64,000 nt of DNA, taken from contig JAUYAL010000046.1 of the NCBI GenBank assembly GCA_030693535.1, forward strand, positions 62,001 to 126,000. The letters run 5' to 3'. The notes below the pieces were generated by a model that was not told the DNA's origin, ran no database searches, and was given only the letters and a program-made list of their open reading frames with translations. The position numbers were made by a program, and so were the translations under genes. Numbering within the stretch: the first letter of the stretch is position 1; every line of letters begins with the position of its first letter. The DNA comes from Methylotenera sp. GTDB lineage: Bacteria > Pseudomonadota > Gammaproteobacteria > Burkholderiales > Methylophilaceae. Shown here piece after piece: positions 18,048 through 26,538 of this stretch.

Positions 18048-19140
18048 CAAAACTACTTATAGTCGCCGTATTGTGCCATGGCTAGCACTCGCAGGTTTGG
18101 TAGCACTCGCGTTTTTGGTTGTTGCTCCATTTATGGCACCGATTGCTTGGGCAAGTGTTTTGGCTTATGCCTGCTGGCCAGTGGCTCAAAGAATACGCCG
18201 CTGGTGCAACAATAAGGATACGCTGGCCGCTTTTTTAGCGACAATTTTATTGGCGCTGACACTATTCTTACCTTTAATTTGGTTAATTTGGCTAGCACAG
18301 CAAGAGCTTGTGCATTTGTACCCCGCACTACAAGCATTTTTAGCTAACCCGCCGCCCGTACCAGAAAACTTGCGAAATATACCTTGGTTAGGTGAGTGGC
18401 TAACTCAACAACAGGCGCACTTCGCAGCTAATCCAGATGGCGCTTCATTAGTAGTTAAAAAATGGATTGCTGCACACACAGCAGACTTGAGTACGCTGGT
18501 GGGTGGATTAGGCAAAAGCTTGATAAAAATGATATTGGTGGTAGTGATATTATTTTTCTTTTTCCGTGACGGCATACGCATTGTGCGCGAATTACGTCAT
18601 GTACTAAAACGTTTTATTGGCGAGTATACATACGATTATTTACACGCTGCAGGCACCACTACACGCGCTGTAGTGTATGGCATATTGCTCACTGCTTTAG
18701 TACAAGGCATAGTGGCTGGAGTTGGTTACTGGGTTGCAGGTTTATCATCACCAGTGATGTTTGGTATTTTAACAATGATATTGGCACTCATTCCATTTGG
18801 CACACCTTTAGCATGGGGCTCTGCTGGGCTGTTATTACTATTGCAAGGTGATACAGGTGCAGCCATTGGTGTGTGGATATGGGGAGCGGCTATCGTCAGC
18901 CAACTAGACAATGTGCTCAGGCCATTATTTATTAGTAGCATTAGCCCAATACCCTTTTTGTTAGTGCTTTTTGGCGTATTAGGCGGATTGCTCGCTTTTG
19001 GTCTAGTAGGGCTGTTCATTGGGCCAATTGTACTTTCAGTCGTATGGGCAGTCTGGCGTGAGTGGACCGCCCATTTAGACGAAGAAGTTATGTTAAACAG
19101 TGTCGCTGTCAACACTGACACAGCAGAAATAGATAATTAG
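18037..19140 (+). CDS. AI-2E family transporter (PerM/YdiK type)
   Basis: The 367-residue inner-membrane protein starts at GTG 18037, with AAGG about 10 bases upstream. It has about eight hydrophobic helices. The family C-terminal block is present: IPFGTPLAWGSAG, LDNVLRPLFISSISPIPFLLVLFGVLGGLLAFGLVGLFIGPI. Members include TqsA (AI-2 export), PerM and Na+/H+ antiporters of the UPF0118 group, so the substrate cannot be assigned. Its location beside an NhaR-like regulon makes an ion-transport role worth considering; that is inference. Confidence 0.88.
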   Translation: MINSKTTYSRRIVPWLALAGLVALAFLVVAPFMAPIAWASVLAYACWPVAQRIRRWCNNKDTLAAFLATILLALTLFLPLIWLIWLAQQELVHLYPALQAFLANPPPVPENLRNIPWLGEWLTQQQAHFAANPDGASLVVKKWIAAHTADLSTLVGGLGKSLIKMILVVVILFFFFRDGIRIVRELRHVLKRFIGEYTYDYLHAAGTTTRAVVYGILLTALVQGIVAGVGYWVAGLSSPVMFGILTMILALIPFGTPLAWGSAGLLLLLQGDTGAAIGVWIWGAAIVSQLDNVLRPLFISSISPIPFLLVLFGVLGGLLAFGLVGLFIGPIVLSVVWAVWREWTAHLDEEVMLNSVAVNTDTAEIDN

Positions 19141-19178
19141 TTAACAAGTATTGCAAAAATTTAATAAAGAGAAATCTA

Positions 19179-20150
19179 ATGGGTGAACTTCAATCAATTG
19201 CAACATGGTGGATGTGGTCTGGCTTTGGCGTATTTGTACTCGCCATGCTTTCCATCGATATGTTTTTACTAGGTCGCCATGGCGCGCAAAAAGTAAGCGT
19301 GCGCGAAGCGCTAAGTTGGTCGCTCGTTTGGTTTGCTCTAGCTATTGTCTTTGGTGGCGCATTATGGGCTTGGCTGGATCATACTGCTGGTCGTGAGGTG
19401 GCAAATACCAAAGTTATGGAATATCTCACCGGTTACTTGCTAGAAAAAACATTGGCAATGGACAATATTTTCGTGTTCGTCATGCTGTTCTCATACTTTG
19501 CTGTGCCGATTGAATATCAAAAACGTGTGTTAGTGTATGGAGTCTTAGGCGCAATTGTATTGCGCGCGCTGATGATATTACTCGGCGCTTGGCTAATTGC
19601 CCAGTTCCACTGGGTGCTGTATGTATTTGGCGCATTTTTACTCATCACTGGGATCAAGATGTTTATTTTTGCTGATAAAGAACCTGATCTCGCTGAAAAC
19701 CCATTATTAAAATGGCTTAAAAACCACATACGCATTACTGATACCTATCACGGCGATAAATTCTGGATTACTAAAAATGGTGTACGCTGGTTTACGCCGA
19801 TGTTTTTAGTATTAATTCTGGTCGAATTTTCAGACGTTATTTTTGCCATGGACAGCATTCCAGCAATCTTTGCTATCACTAGCGACCCGTTCATTGTGTT
19901 TACCTCTAACATCTTTGCCATTCTAGGTTTGCGTGCACTATACTTTTTATTGGCAGATATGGCAGACAGATTCCATTTGCTTAAATACGGTCTAGCAGTA
20001 GTGCTAATATTTGTTGGCACAAAGATGTTAATTGTGGAGTGGTTTAAGATACCAGTTGCAGTTTCGTTAGCCGTGGTGGTTGCTGTGCTGGGCATTAGCA
20101 TATTGCTGAGCCTAAAAGCAACGCGCCATATTTCATCAAACGGGTCATAG
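19179..20150 (+). CDS. TerC/Alx family membrane protein
   Basis: The 323-residue protein has about nine hydrophobic helices. TerC motifs include LEKTLAMDNIFVFVMLFSYF and VEFSDVIFAMDSIPAIFAIT, with conserved acidic residues inside helices. Alx/TerC proteins handle Mn2+ and other metals and are linked to alkaline pH and tellurite phenotypes. AAAGAGAA precedes the ATG. The 38-base gap to the exporter gene is too short for a yybP-ykoY riboswitch, and none is seen. It ends the plus-strand stress series. Confidence 0.92.
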   Translation: MGELQSIATWWMWSGFGVFVLAMLSIDMFLLGRHGAQKVSVREALSWSLVWFALAIVFGGALWAWLDHTAGREVANTKVMEYLTGYLLEKTLAMDNIFVFVMLFSYFAVPIEYQKRVLVYGVLGAIVLRALMILLGAWLIAQFHWVLYVFGAFLLITGIKMFIFADKEPDLAENPLLKWLKNHIRITDTYHGDKFWITKNGVRWFTPMFLVLILVEFSDVIFAMDSIPAIFAITSDPFIVFTSNIFAILGLRALYFLLADMADRFHLLKYGLAVVLIFVGTKMLIVEWFKIPVAVSLAVVVAVLGISILLSLKATRHISSNGS

Positions 20151-20158
20151 CGATATAA

Positions 20159-20551
20159 AAGGGCAGAATTTCTCAAGCCCTTCTGAAAACCTGTTGATTT
20201 TAAAGGCCAGAAGTTCTTGGCCGTTTTTCTTGTGGTTCTGATCGTATTAAAGTTACTTTAGCCGAATTCTTGAGCTGTAATCTGTACCGCCTTGATTTGA
20301 TTCATCAACTAAGCGGCGCTCAAGGGGCTGATTATTCTTCTCTTGATAGACAGACAGGGTTCTTGCAGAAATTGTACTGAATATTAGTGTGTTTTGGAGG
20401 TGTTTTCTGGTTGGGCGAGGTTTGTGATTCTGCGGATGAATTTGTTTTGACCATGCTAGTACCCGCATCACCTTGTGGAGAGCGGGTAGCATGGCATTTA
20501 GTTAACCTAAAATCAACACGTTTTCAGAAGGGCTTGAGAAATTCTGCCCTT
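20159..20551. mobile_element. 393-bp MITE-like element with 44-bp terminal inverted repeats
   Basis: The left end (20159-20202, beginning AAGGGCAGAATTTCTCAAGC) and the right end (20508-20551) are inverted copies, identical at 43 of 44 positions. The interior has a short hairpin (ACCCGC/GCGGGT near 20461-20487) and an 80-codon minus-strand frame with no recognisable transposase. It fills the gap between the convergent genes terC and gnd. I see no clear target duplication at the ends. It is a non-autonomous element or an insertion-sequence relic; no known family is recognised. Confidence 0.6.
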
Positions 20552-20578
20552 ATTTATTGCTAAATTAGAATCTAAATA

Positions 20579-22090
20579 TTAGATTTCTAACTGAGGGCGA
20601 CCTGCTTCTGGCCAATCTAAATGGTAGAACTGACCACGCGGTTGGTCTTTACGCTCATAGGTATGCGCGCCAAAGTAGTCACGTTGACCTTGTAACAAGT
20701 TTGCTGGTAAGTCTGCACTGCGGTAGCCATCGTAATACGCCATTGCCGCACTAAAACCTTGCGCAGGAATACCATTCACAACCGCAAGCGCAATCACTTT
20801 ACGCCAACCTTCTTGTCCGTCATTCATCGCTTTAGTGAAGTACGGATCTAGCATCAAGTTTTTCAAGCGTGAATTTAAAGCATAAGCTTCAGTGATTTTT
20901 TGCAAGAAGCGAGCGCGGATGATACAACCACCGCGCCAGATTTGCGCAATTTCACCGAAGTTTAGTTTCCAGTTGTATGCCACTTGTGCTTTATCAATCA
21001 ATTGGAAGCCTTGCGCGTATGCACAGATTTTTGAGCAATACAGAGCGTTTTTAATCGCATCGATTGTCGCTTTTTTGTCGCCTTCAAGTTTAATCGCAGG
21101 GCCTTTTAAGATTTTGCTCGCTTCAACACGTTCTTCTTTCAAGCTTGATAGCGCACGCGCATAAACAGCTGCTGCAATAGCGTTTGCTGGTGAGCCAAGC
21201 TCAAGCGCGTTAGCTGCTGTCCATTGACCTGTACCTTTTTGGCCTGCGGTATCTAAAATTTGATCTACCAAGAAGCCTTTAGTCATTGGGTCTTTTTGTT
21301 GCAGGATATCAGCGGTAATTTCAATCAAGAAGCTCGATAATTCGCCTTTGTTCCACTCTGCAAATACTCTACCAATTTCGTCTGCTGGCATGCCGAGTAA
21401 GTTTTTCATTAACCAGTAAGCTTCACAAATCAATTGCATGTCGATGTATTCAATGCCGTTATGCACCATTTTTACATAGTGCCCAGCACCATCTGGGCCA
21501 ATGTATTCAGCACATGAAAAGCCGCCTTCAACTGGTTTGCCTGGTTTGCCACCTTCCATAGGCTCACCTGTTACAGCATCAACTTTAGCTGCGATGTCAC
21601 GCCAGATTGGTTCTAGGCTTGACCATGCTTTACGTGTACCTGATGGCATCAACGAAGGACCGAAACGTGCGCCAGTTTCACCACCTGAAACGCCGGAACC
21701 GATAAAATCGATGCCCTTAACAGCCAATTCTTTTTCGCGACGGATAGTATCTGTCCACAATGAGTTACCACCATCGATAATGATGTCACCTTGCTCTAAA
21801 AATGGTAATAAAGCATTAATAGTAACGTCTGTTGCGCTACCTGCTTTAACTAATAAGATGATTTTACGAGGACGTTTGATACTTAAGACAAATGAGGCTA
21901 AATCAGCATGACCGACAACACGTTCATGTGAAGGCTCATTTTTTTTACATTCTTCAATAAAGCTAACCATTTTTTTAGAATCACGGTTGTAAACCGCAAT
22001 AGTGTAGCCATGATCGGCAATATTGAGGGCTAAATTTTGGCCCATCACAGCAAGGCCAACTAGGCCAATATCAGCATTTGTAGTAGACAT
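20579..22090 (-). CDS. gnd: 6-phosphogluconate dehydrogenase, NADP-type, decarboxylating
   Basis: The 503-residue enzyme has the N-terminal Rossmann motif [17 protein letters not shown], the substrate motifs [21 protein letters not shown] and KMVHNGIEY, and a C-terminal helical domain ending [10 protein letters not shown]. It oxidises 6-phosphogluconate to ribulose 5-phosphate plus CO2, making NADPH. In methylotrophs it also serves the cyclic formaldehyde-oxidising route. The length is that of the long GndA form. It is monocistronic and convergent with terC, with the MITE-like element between them. Confidence 0.97.
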   Translation of the reverse strand: MSTTNADIGLVGLAVMGQNLALNIADHGYTIAVYNRDSKKMVSFIEECKKNEPSHERVVGHADLASFVLSIKRPRKIILLVKAGSATDVTINALLPFLEQGDIIIDGGNSLWTDTIRREKELAVKGIDFIGSGVSGGETGARFGPSLMPSGTRKAWSSLEPIWRDIAAKVDAVTGEPMEGGKPGKPVEGGFSCAEYIGPDGAGHYVKMVHNGIEYIDMQLICEAYWLMKNLLGMPADEIGRVFAEWNKGELSSFLIEITADILQQKDPMTKGFLVDQILDTAGQKGTGQWTAANALELGSPANAIAAAVYARALSSLKEERVEASKILKGPAIKLEGDKKATIDAIKNALYCSKICAYAQGFQLIDKAQVAYNWKLNFGEIAQIWRGGCIIRARFLQKITEAYALNSRLKNLMLDPYFTKAMNDGQEGWRKVIALAVVNGIPAQGFSAAMAYYDGYRSADLPANLLQGQRDYFGAHTYERKDQPRGQFYHLDWPEAGRPQLEI

Positions 22091-22251
22091 TTATCTTCTC
22101 TTATGGAGTTGTTTAATGGAAAGGTGTTTTGTAAGCAAGATTATAGAACGTATAAATGGATTAGGTTATGAAAACTTGTTCGAATTCTGACTTTTTTTTA
22201 GCGACAACATGATAGTCTCAAGAATTATGCTTAATGATGAAAACTAAAATA

Positions 22252-22470
22252 CTAGAAATCGTTACTTCTACCAGTTGAATAACCTTGAGGAATATCACTT
22301 TGCCACTCGTCACATTCTGCACAGCGGTGGTCATGCATCGTCAGGCTCAACACCAACTGCTCGCAGCCACAAAATCTACATTTTTCTGCATTATTTTTGG
22401 GTGTTTTATGGTGCACTTCATGATGTTCAGTGGCAACTTTTGCGCCACCTAATCCATATTTATTATCCAT
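22252..22470 (-). CDS. Small zinc-ribbon-like protein
   Basis: The 72-residue product starts at ATG 22470, with GGAGAC as ribosome-binding site; a longer frame with GTG at 22482 would place that site inside the gene. It has a His-rich N-terminal part (EHHEVHH) and two Cys pairs, CRFCGC and CAEC, about 26 residues apart, which probably bind one zinc. Function unknown. Confidence 0.6.
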   Translation of the reverse strand: MDNKYGLGGAKVATEHHEVHHKTPKNNAEKCRFCGCEQLVLSLTMHDHRCAECDEWQSDIPQGYSTGRSNDF

Positions 22471-22582
22471 GGTTGTCTCCACAGTTAATACATTATTTAA
22501 AAGAATAAATTACGCCGTTTTTGTATTGTATGCAAGTATTAAATACGGATTAACGATGATAGGACAACTCTACTAGAAAAAA

Positions 22583-22945
22583 TTATTTGTTAGTCTGCGG
22601 CTTGCACCCAACGTAAGCAATTTTTTCGCCGTCATTCAAGGTGGTTTCATCACCATTAATGACGAGAGTAATTGCCCCACTAATAAATCGATTATTACTA
22701 TCACTCGCTTTTGTTAAACTCACCTCATGAGTGGGATATATTAACCATGCTTCATTACCATTATTCTGCATGCGCACATAAAATTTCATATTACTGTCAC
22801 ATAGATAAGCGGTAGCATTTTGTGGTGAACGGGAATGCTCCTGCGAGTCTGACCCAAATGGATTAGAAATGCCAATCAAGCTACATGAAGGTAATGTGAC
22901 TAATAAAGCTATCATAAGGATCAGTTTGTTTTTTTGGTTTACCAT
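22583..22945 (-). CDS. Putative lipoprotein, MliC-like lysozyme inhibitor
   Basis: The 120-residue protein has a lipoprotein signal peptide (LVTLPSC lipobox, Cys about residue 21). The mature domain starts YLCDSNMKFYVRM, continues with AWLIYPTHEVSLT and ends with a second Cys (YVGCK). That cysteine-bracketed beta pattern resembles the MliC/PliC inhibitor domain of C-type lysozymes. Alternatively it is an unrelated small lipoprotein. It stands alone between gnd-side genes and fecR. Confidence 0.55.
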   Translation of the reverse strand: MVNQKNKLILMIALLVTLPSCSLIGISNPFGSDSQEHSRSPQNATAYLCDSNMKFYVRMQNNGNEAWLIYPTHEVSLTKASDSNNRFISGAITLVINGDETTLNDGEKIAYVGCKPQTNK

Positions 22946-23166
22946 AGTCGAGCCTGAGTGATTTAAAAAATAAAAATTTGAATGTACTTATTTTGCCATT
23001 ACGCGAAATATGTAGCAATCGTAAAACTAAATTGACCTCAACAGCATGATGTAGAAAATTATAGTATGTTGATATACTCCTAATGTGTTCTCATTAATTA
23101 ATGTTATTAAAACTGTACCAGCATAATTGCTGATTCAATCATTACTAAATAGTCTTAAGGCTAAAT

Positions 23167-23943
23167 ATGTTTAAAAAATACTTGTTTTTATTGTTAGGGT
23201 TACAGCTACTACTTGTAGCAGGAAGCGCCTTTGCAAATGAGCTTGCTGGAGTAATTGAGCGCATGCAGGGCAACGCACAAATTATCAGCAGTGGCAGCCA
23301 AAAATTGCTATCAGTCAAGGCGGAAGTGTTTCAAGGTGACCAGATTACCACAGGAAATGATACCGAATTACTTATTCGCATGACAGATGGTGCGGTATTG
23401 GCAGTGCGTCCAAACTCTAACTTAACTATTACCGAATTTCATTTTAACAACAAAGATAGCACTAACGACAATGTGTTGATTAAGTTAGTAAAGGGCGGCT
23501 TTCGTGCAGTTACAGGGGCTATTGGCAAAAAGAACCCGCAGAAAGTGAAATTTAATACACCAGCTGCTACCATCGGTATCAGAGGGACAGATTTTGAGGT
23601 TGCTGTATTAGAAGATAATAAAAAAGGCGCTGAACCAGGCACTTATAACAAAGTGTTTCAGGGCGCAACTTACATAGAAAATAACCAAGGTAATCGTGTG
23701 GAAGTAGGGCCGAATCAAGCTGCATTTTCACCAGCAAATGCACTACAGATGGCCCAGCAATTTGGCTTATTAAAGCAAGTTCCCAATGTGTTTTTTAATG
23801 GTAAATACGATAATTTATTAGACTTATTGCAACAAGAAGCATTAAACCGTTTAAATAGCGAACTTGCTAATAAAATACCAGGTGCGGCACTACCAAGTGA
23901 GCTAAAAAACCTAATCCCTAAACTTAGTGATATGTTTAAATAG
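23167..23943 (+). CDS. FecR-domain exported protein
   Basis: The 258-residue protein has a clear signal peptide (cleavage near AFA, residue 23). The FecR domain has the motifs GDQITTGNDTELLIRMTDG and TPAATIGIRGTDFEV. There is no transmembrane anchor and no adjacent sigma factor, so this is not a classical FecIR pair. It belongs to the free periplasmic FecR group of unknown role. The helical C-terminus is about residues 215-258. It is convergent with sua5 and only 11 bases away. Confidence 0.85.
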   Translation: MFKKYLFLLLGLQLLLVAGSAFANELAGVIERMQGNAQIISSGSQKLLSVKAEVFQGDQITTGNDTELLIRMTDGAVLAVRPNSNLTITEFHFNNKDSTNDNVLIKLVKGGFRAVTGAIGKKNPQKVKFNTPAATIGIRGTDFEVAVLEDNKKGAEPGTYNKVFQGATYIENNQGNRVEVGPNQAAFSPANALQMAQQFGLLKQVPNVFFNGKYDNLLDLLQQEALNRLNSELANKIPGAALPSELKNLIPKLSDMFK

Positions 23944-23954
23944 AAGGTTAATTA

Positions 23955-24932
23955 TTAGCTTTCCACATAGCCGGCACGAGTTAGCCTGTCTAATACCGCT
24001 GACCACGCTGGCCCGTTGGGTGGCAATTCAACCAATAGACGGTCTACTTTTAGCGCATCCAACTGATGCAGTGCACTATACAATTGCTCAGCAACCTCAG
24101 CAGGTAAACTAGGTAATTGTATTAACGTGCATTTTGGCCTTGCCCCCTCACCAATCAAAAGAGCTGCACATTTCAAGCCAGATTGAGTTAATGTCTCACA
24201 ATATTGCAAGAGGGAAGCTTTATCTTTAAATAGCAATAGCGGTGTGTGCGGTGAATAATGTAACGCATGCTGCCCAGGCGCTTTAGGCGTTACCATTTGA
24301 ACGATTTCAATAGCTTCATTTTTTTTCTGTTGAGGTAATCCAGTTATTTTTTCAATATCCGCCTCACTAATTATGCCTGGTCTTAACAATTGCCATTGTC
24401 CGCTATCAGTCACGCTCACAATGGTAGATTCAATCCCTACTTGGCATGCGCCACCATCTAATACAGGTATACTTTCTCCCAACCCATCCTCCACATGTGC
24501 TGCTGTTGTTGGGCTGAGTTGAGTAAATAAATTTGCAGATGGCGCAGCTACACTCAAATTACTCATTTTCAATAAAGCTAACGCTACAGGATGGTTCGGC
24601 ACACGTAGTGCGATAGTCGGCTCTCCGCCACGCACCACAAGCGATACATGTTTTTTAGCTGGTAAAATCAAGGTTAACGCACCAGGCCAAAAAGATTTAG
24701 CTAACTTTACTGCAAGCTCTGGAAATGTTTCGGCCCAATCTGCCACCTGACTAATATCGCAAATATGAACAATCAATGGGTGATCTGCTGGACGCTGCTT
24801 AATCGAAAATATCTTCTGTAATGCCACATCATTAGTCGCATCTGCCGCCAAGCCGTAAACAGTCTCGGTTGGAATGGCGACAACTTCACCATTTCGAAGC
24901 ATTGCTACTGCATCTTCTAAACTAACACGCAT
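23955..24932 (-). CDS. Threonylcarbamoyl-AMP synthase (Sua5/YwlC long form)
   Basis: The 325-residue protein has an N-terminal YrdC/TsaC domain (about 1-200: PTETVYGLAADA, KQRPADHPLIVHI, SVAAPSANLFTQLSPT) and a C-terminal Sua5 domain (about 225-325, after PKAPGQHALHYSPHTP). It makes threonylcarbamoyl-adenylate for the t6A37 modification of ANN-decoding tRNAs. It is the long form rather than short TsaC. It is divergent from the cupin gene. Confidence 0.94.
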   Translation of the reverse strand: MRVSLEDAVAMLRNGEVVAIPTETVYGLAADATNDVALQKIFSIKQRPADHPLIVHICDISQVADWAETFPELAVKLAKSFWPGALTLILPAKKHVSLVVRGGEPTIALRVPNHPVALALLKMSNLSVAAPSANLFTQLSPTTAAHVEDGLGESIPVLDGGACQVGIESTIVSVTDSGQWQLLRPGIISEADIEKITGLPQQKKNEAIEIVQMVTPKAPGQHALHYSPHTPLLLFKDKASLLQYCETLTQSGLKCAALLIGEGARPKCTLIQLPSLPAEVAEQLYSALHQLDALKVDRLLVELPPNGPAWSAVLDRLTRAGYVES

Positions 24933-25041
24933 ATAAAACTAACATCTGACTCAAAATGCTATTTTACATCTTATACTAGTTTTCGATAGCAATTCAAAGG
25001 TGATGCGCTAAAATAGCACATCACAACCATTTAAAGAAATC

Positions 25042-25386
25042 ATGATGAATCAAGCGACCGTTAATCAAATCAGTGTAGAAAGCAATCCTGCACAAGCGCG
25101 TTTAGACGCACTCAATGTAAGCAAATGGCCGACTTGGCAAAAAGAAGTTTCTGTATTCCCTTGGACGTTTCTGGAACAAGAAGTCGCATATATTTTAGAA
25201 GGTGAATGTATCATCACGCCAACAGGTGGTGCACCTGTTAATTTTGGCAAAGGTGATTTAGTGACTTTTCCTGCTGGCATTACAGCTAACTGGGAAGTAA
25301 AAAAACCATTACATAAGCATTACAAATTAGATGGCAACATCATCACGCAAACGTTTAGACGCATTAAAGCTGCCTTAAAGCTCTAA
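25042..25386 (+). CDS. Cupin protein, DUF861/EutQ-like
   Basis: The 114-residue single-cupin protein carries the DUF861 signature: WPTWQKEVSVFPWTF, YILEGECIITPTGG, GKGDLVTFPAGITANWEV. Members include (S)-ureidoglycine aminohydrolase relatives and many of unknown role. The metal-ligand pattern is weak, so catalysis is doubtful. The start could be either of two adjacent ATG codons (25042 or 25045). Confidence 0.8.
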   Translation: MMNQATVNQISVESNPAQARLDALNVSKWPTWQKEVSVFPWTFLEQEVAYILEGECIITPTGGAPVNFGKGDLVTFPAGITANWEVKKPLHKHYKLDGNIITQTFRRIKAALKL

Positions 25387-25796
25387 TTTATAGCTACTCC
25401 ATAATAATTCGTCATTCTGAACCAAAGCTTGGCATCAGCGCAGAATATATGCGCTAAAGCGCATATATTCATGGGAGAAGCCTAGCGAAGAATCCATGTT
25501 TTTATGATGTGTAAACTGCTGGATTCTTCGTTTTACTCAAGAATGAAGGACAATAATTTGCGACAACGTCGGAATATTCAACGGAACAGCTACATTTAAA
25601 CAGATTCACTAAAAATTAGCTTATTTCGATACTCGCCCTATTTTGGATGCACATTTTCTTTTAGCAACACAATTTCTTGGGATTATGAGTATCGCCTTGA
25701 TTATGCGACGCTGGGCGTTTCTAGTATGCTAGGAATAGTTGCTAGTTTCTAATATTGCATCTATCCCGGTTACCCAATGGTTTCCGGGTTACAAGC
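25387..25796. repeat. Gene-free stretch with palindromic intergenic repeat
   Basis: It contains a perfect 12-bp hairpin (25443-25454 with 25459-25470, loop TAAA). This is embedded in a longer block that begins GTCATTCTGAACC near 25411 and ends in an inverted counterpart, GAATGA, near 25540. Phrases such as GAAGAATCCA and TGGATTCTTC inside it pair with each other. It looks like a dispersed intergenic repeat unit. The remainder up to 25796 shows no gene. Confidence 0.45.
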
Positions 25797-26231
25797 TTAA
25801 ACTGCTATTTTTTTGCACTCTTTAGCGCACGCAGCACAACTTTCACCACAGGTTTTGCAAGCTTCATGTTTGTTTGAATGTTTCTTACATTCGTCTTCAC
25901 ATTTATTGCAGGCATCCATGGCGATTGCAGCTAGTTTAGGCAGGTAGGCAGATTCTTGATTAGCAAGCGCTTGTAGCGAAGTGCATAACGCAAGCATTTG
26001 ATTCACACTTTTAGCGCAAGCTGCCATGTCTTTATCACCCTGACCCAACAGATATAAACAATGATTCAGGCAGACCTGACCTTTTTGTATACAATCTGCA
26101 GCAGCAGAAATCAAGCCAGCGTTAGTAGCCATACTATGGTGATGGTGTTCCATTTCCGCAGCTTGTGCTCTACCAACGACTGCAGCTCCAGCTAAAGCAA
26201 CGCCTCCTAATAAAATTTCTCTTCTATTCAT
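25797..26231 (-). CDS. csp1: Four-helix-bundle copper storage protein (Csp1-like)
   Basis: The 144-residue protein has a twin-arginine type signal (NRREILLGGVALAGAA, ending near AQA). The mature domain is a Cys-lined helical bundle: pairs such as CLNHC, CNKCEDEC, CKTCGESCAAC and AKEC line the helices. A His cluster (HHHH) follows the signal. Csp1 proteins, first described in a methanotroph, bind many Cu(I) ions. Export by Tat would place it in the periplasm. It is on the same strand as a TonB receptor, a His/Cys-rich protein and NnrS, suggesting copper handling. Confidence 0.88.
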   Translation of the reverse strand: MNRREILLGGVALAGAAVVGRAQAAEMEHHHHSMATNAGLISAAADCIQKGQVCLNHCLYLLGQGDKDMAACAKSVNQMLALCTSLQALANQESAYLPKLAAIAMDACNKCEDECKKHSNKHEACKTCGESCAACAKECKKIAV

Positions 26232-26358
26232 AACATTATCCTCAACTAGTTTATCTAGAATGCCTAAGTATAGTACTGGTGGTAAATTACTGCCATTAGA
26301 ATAGCTTAAATTTTATTTGATCTGAGATTGCCCCTTAGACGAGAAAGTGCATAAAACT

Positions 26359-26417
26359 CCGTTCGCGGTGAGCTTATCGAAGGGTAATTCATGTTTCGAC
26401 AAGCTCACCGCGAACGG
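26359..26417. repeat. REP-like palindrome
   Basis: A 17-base arm (26359-26375, CCGTTCGCGGTGAGCTT) is matched by its reverse complement at 26401-26417, with further pairing (TCGAA/TTCGA) inside. This is a dispersed-repeat type common in proteobacterial intergenic DNA. The 307-base gap between csp1 and the TonB receptor shows no gene. Confidence 0.65.
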
Positions 26418-26538
26418 GTATTTGGCTAATGGACAATCTCGGTTAATTGATGGTCTAAAATCGGACTCGCCATTATGCTACTTGTATTGCTATAGAGATT
26501 TGCTATTTTAGGCTAACTATTTTTGTTGGCATAACTCG

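Noticed and set aside
19141..19178. Possible yybP-ykoY manganese riboswitch before the TerC gene.
   Set aside because: The gap is only 38 bases and has no conserved core.
20253..20492. 79-codon minus-strand frame inside the inverted-repeat element.
   Set aside because: No recognisable domain, no ribosome-binding site seen, and the frame ends arbitrarily within the element.
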